Of a DNA stretch of 64,000 nucleotides, positions 53,920 through 61,246 are shown one piece after another. This DNA comes from Streptomyces phaeoluteigriseus. Its GTDB lineage: Bacteria; Actinomycetota; Actinomycetes; Streptomycetales; Streptomycetaceae. Below the pieces are notes generated by a model that made no database searches, was not told the origin of the DNA, and worked only from the letters and a program-made list of their open reading frames with translations. Where the stretch lies: the NCBI RefSeq assembly GCF_001896135.2, contig NZ_MPOH02000023.1, positions 1 to 64,000 of the forward strand, read 5' to 3'. The position numbers and the translations under genes are program-made. The first letter of the stretch is position 1, and the number at the start of each line of letters is the position of its first letter.

Positions 53920-55245
53920 ATGCCCGCCCCCACCCGCCTGCTCGCCGCGGGCCGTCACGGCCGCGCCTGCCTCGGCACCACGGCCGTTCCGGCCGGCGCC
54001 GCGACACCGACCGAACCCGTGGTCTCCCGCGGGGTCACCATCCCCGCCTTCTACACCCCGCCCGCCTCTCTGCCGGCCGACGACGGCGCGCTGATCCGCA
54101 CCGAACGGCTTCCCCTCGCCCTGAGCCTGCCCGGCGTCAACGGCCCGCTGCCCGGCCGGGCGACCCGCCTGATGTACAGGTCCACGGACTCGGCGGGCCG
54201 CCCGACGGCCGTCACCGGCGCCTACATCGAACCGACGGCGGCCTGGCGGGGCACCGGGCCACGGCCGCTGGTCGCCGTGGCCCCGGGGACCATGGGACAG
54301 GGCGACCAGTGCGCCGCGTCCCTCGGCCTGGAACGCCCGCTCCTGCTCAACGGACAGACGGTGTCGGTCGGTTACGAGGACCTGGCCATCTACCGCCTGC
54401 TCGCCCGAGGTGTCGCCGTCGTCGTCACCGACTACACCGGCCTGGGCACCACGGACCGGCTGCACACCTACGTCAACCGGGTCGACGAGGCCCACGCGGT
54501 GCTGGACGCCGTCCGCGCGGCCCGCTCCCTCGACGGGACGTCGCTCACGGACGGCTCGCGGGTGGCGCTGTTCGGCTACAGCCAGGGCGGCGGGGCCACC
54601 GCTGCCGCCGCCGAACTCCAGCCGACGTACGCCCCCGACGTGCCGCTGGCCGGCACCTACGCCGGGGCGCCGCCCGCGGACCTGGTCGCCGTCACCGCGG
54701 CCATCGACGGCAGCGACCTCGCCGGGGCGCTCGGCTGGTCGGTCAACGGCTTCCTGGAGTCCGACCCGGAGCTGAAGCCGATCGCGGACGCGCACCTCAG
54801 CGCGGCCGGCCGGGCGGCCCTCAGGGATCTGTCCACCATGTGCGTCGGGGACGCCCTCCTCGCCTACAACTCGGCACGCAGCACCGCCTGGACCACCGAC
54901 GGCCGCCCTCTCGGCGCCATCATCGAGGACGAGCCCGCGCTGAAGGCGTTCCTGGACGATCAGCGCATCGGCAGGCTCAGGCCCGCCTCCCCGGTGCGGG
55001 TGGCGACGGGCACCGCCGACAACCTCGTACCGCACGGACAGGCCCGGGACCTCGCCGTCGCCTGGTGCGCGAAGGGGGCGGACGTCACCTACAAGCCCGT
55101 CGTCCTGCTGCCGCTGGGCAACGCCCTGCTCAACCACTTCGCCCCGCTGCTCACCGACCAGGGCGACGCCATCTCCTGGCTCACCGACCGCCTCGAAGGC
55201 AGGCCGGCCGGCTCGAACTGCGCCGGCCTTCCCTACAAGCCCTGA
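53920..55245 (+). CDS. Secreted lipase (LIP-type alpha/beta hydrolase)
   Basis: A 441-residue hydrolase of the secretory-lipase family. The nucleophile Ser is in LFGYSQGGGATAAAAE. The oxyanion region is VAVAPGTMGQGDQCAASLGL, the acid Asp in ATGTADNLVP and the His in LLNHFAPLL. YEDLAIYRLLARGVAVVVTD is also typical. ATG 53920 follows CGGAGG. The signal peptide looks damaged: TRLLAAGRHGRACLGTTAVP has charged residues where a hydrophobic core is expected. Reading one base over across GRHGR gives AVTAA and a normal core, so two compensating indels are likely. It would act on acylglycerols or esters outside the cell. Confidence 0.85.
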   Translation: MPAPTRLLAAGRHGRACLGTTAVPAGAATPTEPVVSRGVTIPAFYTPPASLPADDGALIRTERLPLALSLPGVNGPLPGRATRLMYRSTDSAGRPTAVTGAYIEPTAAWRGTGPRPLVAVAPGTMGQGDQCAASLGLERPLLLNGQTVSVGYEDLAIYRLLARGVAVVVTDYTGLGTTDRLHTYVNRVDEAHAVLDAVRAARSLDGTSLTDGSRVALFGYSQGGGATAAAAELQPTYAPDVPLAGTYAGAPPADLVAVTAAIDGSDLAGALGWSVNGFLESDPELKPIADAHLSAAGRAALRDLSTMCVGDALLAYNSARSTAWTTDGRPLGAIIEDEPALKAFLDDQRIGRLRPASPVRVATGTADNLVPHGQARDLAVAWCAKGADVTYKPVVLLPLGNALLNHFAPLLTDQGDAISWLTDRLEGRPAGSNCAGLPYKP

Positions 55246-55314
55246 CAAGCCCTGGGACCGGGCGAACGACGGCCGCCGTCCCCCGTGGGCCGAACCCTGC
55301 CTAGGGTGGGCGGT

Positions 55315-55842
55315 ATGGCCGAGGTGGAGATCGTGCAGTTGCTGGTGTCGCCCGTGCACCGGTTCTCGGGGCGGCCCGGGGACGGGCCGTCGGGCGGGCC
55401 GCTGGACGGGCCCGGCGACGAACTCGTGCCGTCGGTGCGGGTCCGCGCCGGTCTGGGGCTGGTCGGCGACCGCTACTTCGGCCGGCCCGCCCACCGGAAC
55501 GCCTCGGTGACGGTGATGGCGGCCGAGAGCCTTCCCCGTGACATCGCCCCCGACGCCGATCTCCGGCACACCCGCCGCAACATCCTGCTGCGGGGCGTCG
55601 ACATCGACGCCCTCGTCGGCTCGACGATCGTCCTCGACTCCGGGGGTGGTGCCGTGACCCTCGCCGTGAACCGTCCGGCACGACCGTGCGCGTGGCTGGA
55701 CGTCACCGTCGGACCGGGCGCGCAGCGTGCCCTGCGAGGGAACGGCGGCGTGCGGTGCACTCCCCTGTCGGACGGGGTGCTGACCGTCGGCGGAGCGACG
55801 TTCCGCGTCCTCGGCGACGAGACCTCCACGGCGTCCGCCTGA
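55315..55842 (+). CDS. MOSC-domain protein
   Basis: A 175-residue single-domain MOSC protein. VSPVHRFSGRPGDGP opens the domain. LGLVGDRYFGRPAHRNASVT and RHTRRNILLRGVDIDALVGS are conserved, and the PC in AVNRPARPCAWLDV supplies the Cys that in the family binds molybdenum or sulfur. MOSC proteins handle sulfur carriers for molybdenum enzymes or reduce N-hydroxylated compounds. A TAGGGT element at 55301-55306 lies about 8 bp before the ATG and there is no ribosome binding site, so a leaderless mRNA is likely. The gene is monocistronic. Confidence 0.88.
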   Translation: MAEVEIVQLLVSPVHRFSGRPGDGPSGGPLDGPGDELVPSVRVRAGLGLVGDRYFGRPAHRNASVTVMAAESLPRDIAPDADLRHTRRNILLRGVDIDALVGSTIVLDSGGGAVTLAVNRPARPCAWLDVTVGPGAQRALRGNGGVRCTPLSDGVLTVGGATFRVLGDETSTASA

Positions 55843-55849
55843 CCGCCGC

Positions 55850-56299
55850 CTACAGGCCGTCCAGCAGCCCCAGCCGGGCGACGATCCGCTTGCCGACCGG
55901 CTCCCGTACGATGTCGACGGCCTGGGCCACGGCCATCACGATCTCCAGGCCGTGCTGCCCCACCCTCGTCGGATCGGCCCCGCGCGGCACCGGCAGCGCC
56001 GGTTCGCTGTCCCAGACCGCGATCTCCACGGCGGCACCGGCGATGCACAGGTGCAGCAGGGCCGGGCCCGGCGCGTGACGCAGCGCGTTGGTGACGAGTT
56101 CGCTCACCACGAGCTGCGACAGATCCATAGTGCGGGCCGACACCGGCACCCCGTGCTCGCGCTGCACGCTCGCGAGGAAGGAGCCCGTCAGCTCCCGCGC
56201 CCCGGCGATGCAGCCGCTCTCCCCGTCCAGGGCCATCGTCGTCTCGACCCGGCCCCGATCGGGACGCGGAGAACCCTCGTCGGGAGGGACAGGTGCCAT
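55850..56299 (-). CDS. RsbW-like ATP-binding protein (anti-sigma-type kinase)
   Basis: A 149-residue GHKL ATPase of the HATPase_c_2 type. The N box is LSQLVVSELVTNALRHAPGP. The G1-type box is VGQHGLEIVMAVAQ. The domain is otherwise typical of the many Streptomyces RsbW/SpoIIAB-like proteins that phosphorylate anti-anti-sigma factors and sequester sigma factors. AAGGCGG lies 7 nt before ATG 56299; ATGs at 56326 and 56338 are alternatives. No cognate anti-anti-sigma gene is adjacent, so the target may be shared with the PP2C phosphatases elsewhere in the window. Confidence 0.85.
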   Translation of the reverse strand: MAPVPPDEGSPRPDRGRVETTMALDGESGCIAGARELTGSFLASVQREHGVPVSARTMDLSQLVVSELVTNALRHAPGPALLHLCIAGAAVEIAVWDSEPALPVPRGADPTRVGQHGLEIVMAVAQAVDIVREPVGKRIVARLGLLDGL

Positions 56300-56675
56300 G
56301 CGGACCGCCTTGATTACCCCGTTCATGACCGCGCGCATACCCCCGAATCGCACTCCTACGCCCCAGCGGCACCACTGTCGGAGAACGCCGGAGCGGATAC
56401 CCGTTCCCGGCGTCCGGTGCCGTACCGCGCCCCGGCCGCCGGCGGGAGTGTTCCCCCGGCGAAGCCGGCCACGAAACCGCTCGGGGTTCGCCGTCTCGCC
56501 GCCGCCCTGGGCCGGTGGCTTCGCCCCGGGCAGGACGGGCCGACGGATGCTGCCGAAGTCGGCGGAGGCGCCGCCGTCGCCGGGCAGGACGACGGCGTCG
56601 TCGTACGCGAACCGGCCCAGGACGGGCGGACCCTCGACCGTCGCACGGCGTCCCCGCCGGACCCCTGCTGGGCCG
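56300..56675. other. 376-bp spacer without a supported gene
   Basis: A - strand frame stays open here in continuation of the ATPase gene, but its residues (such as GPPVLGRFAYDDAVVLPGDG) match nothing I know and have no start with a ribosome binding site. It might be a decayed gene. Confidence 0.4.
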
Positions 56676-56948
56676 TCAGGGGGTGCCGGGCGCGTCTCCC
56701 CGCCAGTCGAAGCGGCGGATGTCGCCGGGGCGCTCTTCGTACAGGGCCCAGCCGCCGGGGCCGTAGCGGCCAATCTCGGTGGTCAGCGCCACCTCGCGCA
56801 GGTCGCCGCCGGGGCGGTCGGTGACGTCCAGCAGCAGCCCGTCCAGCGGGCCGCCCACCAGTTCCGCGTACTCGCGGTCCGGGCGGGGCGCCGCGTCCTC
56901 GTGGTCGGCGCCGTAGACCCGGCCCCGCATGAAGTCAGCCTCGTCCAT
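56676..56948 (-). CDS. Conserved hypothetical protein (90 aa)
   Basis: A 90-residue soluble protein: MDEADFMRGRVYGADHEDAA, then REYAELVGGPLDGLLLDVTD, ALTTEIGRYGPGGWALYEER and DIRRFDWRGD. The sequence 'YxELVGGPLDGLLLDVT' is a block I associate with small Streptomyces hypotheticals and with phage-derived proteins. GGGAAG about 12 nt upstream supports ATG 56948; the frame continues to 57020. Function unknown. Confidence 0.65.
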   Translation of the reverse strand: MDEADFMRGRVYGADHEDAAPRPDREYAELVGGPLDGLLLDVTDRPGGDLREVALTTEIGRYGPGGWALYEERPGDIRRFDWRGDAPGTP

Positions 56949-57094
56949 GACCAGCAGCTTCCCACCCGCCACTGACAACGGCCCGTCGAGCCGCCGTCCG
57001 CCCTGCCGCACTTCGGCCAAGCCGATGGCCGAAAAGTGCCGAGCGGAGGCATTTCATCACACTGCGGGTAGGTATCCGTTCCTGGCACATCGCG

Positions 57095-57816
57095 GTGTAC
57101 GGGGTGGGGGGTGCCGGCTCTGGGGGCACGCGGGGGGAAGCGAGCGTCGGCGGGCGGTCCTGGCGCGCCCGGCGGCGCCGGACCGTGCGCGAGCTGCGCG
57201 CCTCGGGCCGCTACGGGCCGGGGCTGCGCGAGGTGCTGCCCGGCCTCGCCGCGCTGGTCCTCGCGTGGGTGCCGCGACCGCGGCCCTGGCGCTGGCCGGC
57301 CGCGCCGTCGGCCCCTGGGTCCCGGCCCTGGTCCTGGTGGCGCTCGGCCTGGTCGCCGTCGTCGCGCTGCGGCGGTCCCGGCGGCCCGCGCGGCGGCGCC
57401 ACGGCTACTACACCGCCGAGGAGTTGGCGGATCTCGATCCGTCGGCGCTGGTGGTCGCGGTGGCGCGGATGCTGCGGCGGGACGGCTGGCGGGTGCTGCC
57501 GCCGTCCGCGCACGACACCGTCCATCTCGCCGCCCGCGACCGGCGGGGACGGCTGCTCGACGTGGCGTTCCGGCCGGTGGCCGAGCCGCTGCCGGACGAG
57601 GACGGCGCCTGCTCGTGCCGGGCGCGGTGGCGGTCCGGACGGCGGGTGCGGCTGGTCGTGCACCGCGGCACGTTCTCGCACCGCGACGAGGTGTGGGCCG
57701 CGCGCCAGACCCACACGCATCTGCTGGACGGCGCCCGCCTGTCGCTGTGGGCGGGCGGGACCCCGCTGACCGAGATCACGGCCCTCGGCCCCCCGGCTCC
57801 GCCCCGCCGCGCCTGA
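57095..57816 (+). pseudogene. Membrane protein with Mrr-like C-terminal domain, frameshifted
   Basis: About 240 residues. The N-terminal frame (RTVRELRASGRYGPGLREVL, PGLAALVLA) continues, after one base is restored near 57262, into ATAALALAGRAVGPWVPALV and LVALGLVAVVALRR, giving two transmembrane helices. The C-terminal domain (YYTAEELADLDPSALVVAVA, RMLRRDGWRVLPPSAHDTVH, GRLLDVAFRPV) follows the layout of Mrr/PD-(D/E)xK membrane nucleases, but the Lys of the QxK motif is replaced, so it may be catalytically inactive. Compare the intact relative at 46665-47489. The start is uncertain (57095 or 57104). It is convergent with the importer operon, one base apart. Confidence 0.6.
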
Positions 57817-57817
57817 G

Positions 57818-58824
57818 TCAGCCGTCCGTCCGTACCGTCCGCAGATAGGCGCCGAGGCGGGCGATCGCCGCCGGGTTGCGGGGGCTCTCCACCAGGTCGA
57901 CGTAGTCGAGGACGACGATCCGGCGGTGCTTGACCGCCGACACGTCGCGCAACGGGGCGTAGGAAAGGAGGAAGTCCTTCTTCCGCTCGGCGCCGACGTC
58001 TCCGTAGTCGCAGATCACGATGACGTCCGGGTCGCGTGCGACGACGCTCTCCCATCCGACGGTGGTCCAGGAGTCGGCCACGTCGTGCATGAGGTTGATG
58101 CCGCCGGCCTCGCTGATGATCTGGTCGGGGGCGGCGTACCGGCCGGAGGTGAAGGGCTGGTCCTGGCCGCTGTCGTAGAGGAAGACCGTGGGCCGGGCGC
58201 GTCGGCGGGGATCCCGGCGCGGACGGCGGCGACCTGCTTCCTGAATCCGGCGATCAGGTCGGCCGCGCGCTTCTCGACGCCGAACAGCTTGCCCAGGTTG
58301 GTGAGGTCGGTGTAGAGCGCCTCCAGGGGCGGCATGATGCCGCGGGAGCTTTCCGTGCGGCCGTTGCGGCAGGACTCCGTGAGGATGTACGACGGGATGC
58401 CGAGCTTCTTCAGGGCGTCCGGGGTGAAGCCGCCCTCCTCGCGGAAGCCGTAGTTCCAGCCGGCGAAGACCAGGTCGGCGCGGGCGTCGAGGACGTTCTC
58501 CTTGGTGAGCTGGTCCTTGGACAGCCACTTCACCTTGTCGTAGCCGTCCTTCCAGGGGACGCCGGTCAGGTCTCCCTTGTCGTCGGGCATGGCGAAGCCC
58601 GCCATGCGGTCCTCCAGGCCCAGGGCGAACATCAGCTCGGTGATGCCGACGTCGTTGGTGACGACGCGTTCGGGGACCTTGTCGTAGGTGACCTCCCGGC
58701 CGCAGTTGGTCAGGGTGACGGCCTTGGCGTCGGTGGTCGTCGTCGGTTCCACGGTGGCACCGCAGCCGGTGACGGCGGTCAGGGTGAGGGCGGCGGCCAG
58801 GACGAGGGGGCGCAGGGCGGGCAC
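57818..58824 (-). pseudogene. btuF: Cobalamin-type ABC transporter binding lipoprotein, frameshifted
   Basis: About 335 residues. A lipoprotein signal (LVLAAALTLTAVTGCGATVE, lipobox Cys) precedes a periplasmic-binding-protein-like domain: VPERVVTNDVGITELMFALG, LTKENVLDARADLVFAGWNY, then RPTVFLYDSGQDQPFTSGRY, EAGGINLMHDVADSWTTVGW and RDPDVIVICDYGD. The halves are in different frames; one base is missing near 58195. It is the third gene of an operon with permease and ATPase under a cobalamin riboswitch, so the ligand is probably vitamin B12, although the fold also serves ferric siderophores. Eight bases separate it from the ATPase gene. Confidence 0.85.
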
Positions 58825-58832
58825 GGGGTTCC

Positions 58833-59591
58833 TTACGGGAGGAGGTCGAACAGGAGCTGGACGGTGCCGGTGACGGGATGCCGTACGGGGTGCGCGTGGA
58901 CGCCGAACACGTCCGCGAGCAGGGCCGGCCGGAGCACCTCGGCCGGGGTGCCGGTGGCGACGATGCGGCCGTCGTCGATCACGTACAGCAGATCGCAGTG
59001 GGCGGCGGCGAGGTTGAGGTCGTGCAGGGCGGCCAGGGCGGTGAGGCCACTGGCGCGCACCAGGGAGAGGATCTCCAACTGGTGCGCGATGTCGAGGTGG
59101 TTGGTGGGTTCGTCCAGGACGAGCACGCGGGGTTGCTGGGCCAGCGCGCGGGCGATGAGCACGCGTTGCTTCTCGCCGCCGGACAGGGCGAGGAACCCGC
59201 GGTCGGCGAGGTGGGCCACGCCGGTGCTCTCCATGGCGTGGGCGCAGATGTCCCGGTCGGTGCGCGCGGTGCGCTCGCGGTGGGGCAGCCGTCCCATGGC
59301 GACCACCTCGGTGACGGTGAAGTCGAACTCGGCGGCGGACTCCTGGGGCAGGGCCGCCAGGACGCGCGCGGCGGCCGCCGGCCGCATGGTGCGTACGTCG
59401 TCCCCGTCGAGGCGGATCACACCCGCGTCGGGGCGCAGGGCGCGGTAGGCGCAGCGCAGGAGCGTCGACTTGCCGCTGCCGTTCGGCCCGACGAGTCCGA
59501 CGAACGCGCCCTCGGGGACGGCGAGCCGGATGTCGTCGACGATGCGGGCGCCGGCCACCTCGACGGTGACGCCCTCCAGATCAAGACGCAT
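58833..59591 (-). CDS. btuD: ABC transporter ATPase (cobalamin/iron-siderophore type)
   Basis: A 252-residue ATPase of the FepC/BtuD class. Walker A is GPNGSGKST. The Q-loop region is LAALPQESAAEFDFTVTEVV, the signature LSGGEKQRVLIARAL, Walker B VLVLDEPTNHLDI and the switch His in LAALHDLNLAAAHCD. It energises uptake through the adjacent FecCD-type permease. ATG 59591 is directly preceded by GGGGAGGGG, which decides the start over an in-frame GTG at 59606. It is the middle gene of the operon, downstream of the riboswitch-controlled permease. Confidence 0.93.
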   Translation of the reverse strand: MRLDLEGVTVEVAGARIVDDIRLAVPEGAFVGLVGPNGSGKSTLLRCAYRALRPDAGVIRLDGDDVRTMRPAAAARVLAALPQESAAEFDFTVTEVVAMGRLPHRERTARTDRDICAHAMESTGVAHLADRGFLALSGGEKQRVLIARALAQQPRVLVLDEPTNHLDIAHQLEILSLVRASGLTALAALHDLNLAAAHCDLLYVIDDGRIVATGTPAEVLRPALLADVFGVHAHPVRHPVTGTVQLLFDLLP

Positions 59592-59615
59592 GGTCCCCTC
59601 CCCCACGGCACACCA

Positions 59616-60677
59616 TCAACGACCCCCGAACGTGTGACCGCCACGCCGCATGAGCAGCAGGAAGGCCGGTACTCCCACGACGGCGGTGACGACGCCGACG
59701 GGGAGTTCGGCCGGGGCGAGCAGGAGCCGGGACAGCAGGTCCGCCCAGACCAGCAGGACGGCTCCGGCCAGGGGGGCCAGGACCAGCACGCGGCGGTGGT
59801 CGGCGCCGACGACCATCCGCACGAGGTGGGGCACCATCAGGCCGACGAAGCCGATCGCTCCGCTCACCGCGACGACGGTCCCGGTCACGGCCGCCGTCAC
59901 CAGGAACAGCTCCCGGCGCAGCGTGGCCGGTCGGACGCCGAGCGCGGCGGCGGTCTCGTCGCCCATCGCCAGGGCGTTGAGCGCCTCGGCCCGCCGGCGC
60001 AGCCAGGCCCAGCCGAGGGTGACGGTGACGGCGGCGATCGGCACCTGGGCCCAGGTCGCCCCGCCGAGGCTGCCCAGCAACCACATCATCGCCGAGCGGG
60101 CCGCCTCGCCCCGTGCCGCGCCGAACACCATCACGGTCGTCAGGGCCTCGAAGCCGTACGCCAGTGCCGTCCCGGTGAGGATCAGTCGCAGCGGGGTGAG
60201 ACCGCTCGGGGAGCGGGCGACGGCGTACACCAAGGCCATCGCGGCGAGCGCGGAGCCGAACGCGGACACCGACAGTGCCCACACGCCCAGACCCGCGAAC
60301 GCGCCGAGCAGGATGACGGCGTTGGCGCCCACGGCGGCGCCCGAGGAGATGCCCAGCACGAACGGGTCGGCGAGGGCGTTGCGGACCATGGCCTGCACGG
60401 CCACACCGACCGAGGCGAGCCCGGCCCCGACGACGGCGCCGAGTACGACGCGCGGCAGCCTGATCTCCCAGACGATGGTGTACGCGGCGCCGTCCCGGGC
60501 GGGGACGGTCCCGCCGGTGAGGCCGGCCCACAGCAGCCGGAGCACCTGCGCGCCCCCGAGGCCCGTGGCGCCCAGGGCGACCGCGCACAGCAGGGAGAGG
60601 AGCAGGACGAGGCCCAGTGCGCCGGCCAGGGGCGCGAGAGGCGTACGGCTGCGGCTCGCCGTAGGTCTTCGGAGCAC
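59616..60677 (-). CDS. btuC: FecCD-type ABC permease (cobalamin import)
   Basis: A 353-residue permease with about ten transmembrane helices. Conserved blocks: IRLPRVVLGAVVGAGLASVG, VQAMVRNALADPFVLGISSG, LGVRPATLRRELFLVTAAVT and GAIGFVGLMVPHLVRMVVGA, which form the ATPase coupling loops of BtuC/FecCD proteins. It is the first gene of the operon. The leader carries a cobalamin riboswitch core, supporting B12 uptake. GTG 60677 has GAAGGA about 9 nt upstream. Confidence 0.93.
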   Translation of the reverse strand: MLRRPTASRSRTPLAPLAGALGLVLLLSLLCAVALGATGLGGAQVLRLLWAGLTGGTVPARDGAAYTIVWEIRLPRVVLGAVVGAGLASVGVAVQAMVRNALADPFVLGISSGAAVGANAVILLGAFAGLGVWALSVSAFGSALAAMALVYAVARSPSGLTPLRLILTGTALAYGFEALTTVMVFGAARGEAARSAMMWLLGSLGGATWAQVPIAAVTVTLGWAWLRRRAEALNALAMGDETAAALGVRPATLRRELFLVTAAVTGTVVAVSGAIGFVGLMVPHLVRMVVGADHRRVLVLAPLAGAVLLVWADLLSRLLLAPAELPVGVVTAVVGVPAFLLLMRRGGHTFGGR

Positions 60678-60728
60678 GAGGGCGGTCCTTCACCTCAGGC
60701 CGCCTGGTGGACCGTGAGACAGCCCGTA

Positions 60729-60742
60729 CGGCCCGCGGGCCG
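60729..60742 (-). promoter_or_regulatory. Self-complementary stem in the riboswitch expression platform
   Basis: CGGCCCGCGGGCCG is fully self-complementary and lies between the aptamer and the permease ribosome binding site. It may form the terminator or a sequestering stem. Role inferred from position. Confidence 0.45.
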
Positions 60743-60769
60743 CGCGGTCCCCCTCTCGCAGTCCTCGGC

Positions 60770-60905
60770 GAGCAGTCAACGGGTCGCTGCCCACCACGGG
60801 CGATCGGGCTCACGTGACGGACCATCAGGTCGTCGCGCACACCGTTGCGGGTCAGCGCCGGACTCTCACCGGACTTCCCCCGTGGAAGGCCCCCGGAGCC
60901 TAACA
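60770..60905 (-). ncRNA. Cobalamin riboswitch
   Basis: On the - strand the leader reads GGGGGAAGTCCGGTGAGAGT followed by CCGGCGCTGACCCGCAACGG (positions 60880 down to 60841). This is the nearly invariant core of the AdoCbl aptamer. Downstream, GTGAGCCCGATCGCCCG (about 60815-60799) stands where the B12 box lies. It is upstream of an ABC importer, which it would switch off when B12 is plentiful. Confidence 0.9.
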
Positions 60906-60961
60906 AACGCCGTTCGGCGGCTTCACGGTGGCCTCGGCCGCAGGTTGTCCGGCCGAGAGAG

Positions 60962-61227
60962 CTACGAGAGAGCTGCGGCCGCAAGGGCCGCGGCCGTGGA
61001 GACTCCGGCGCGGGCGCGACGCGTGAGGGCGGAACAGCTGCGGAACAGGTGCGGAACAGGTGCGGGGCGAGGAACTGGGCGGACAGGCCGGCCAGGACGA
61101 GGCCCGCCGCCAGGAGCAGGCCGTGCGGCAGGACGACGCCGGCGATCAGTGCGCCGGTCGCGACGGCGAGCCGGCACCGGCCTCGGACGCGGCGGTACGC
61201 GCACACGCGGCCGGTGTCGTGGACCAT
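60962..61227 (-). pseudogene. Small membrane protein interrupted by 11-nt repeat
   Basis: From ATG 61227 the frame gives CAYRRVRGRCRLAVATGALI and a transmembrane stretch (VVLPHGLLLAAGLVLAGLSA), then QFLAPHLFR, but has no stop before the riboswitch. An 11-nt tandem repeat (61029-61061) follows this point. If one copy is removed, the frame joins ALTRRARAGVSTAAALAAAA and stops at 60962, giving about 84 residues. A phase-shifting repeat or an assembly artefact could explain it. Function unknown. Confidence 0.4.
61029..61061. repeat. 11-nt tandem repeat (GCGGAACAGGT)x3
   Basis: Three head-to-tail copies of GCGGAACAGGT (one substitution in the first, one in the last). Eleven is not a multiple of three, so copy-number change alters the frame of the gene above. 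Confidence 0.75.
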
Positions 61228-61246
61228 CGGGCCCGGCCGGCTCCCG

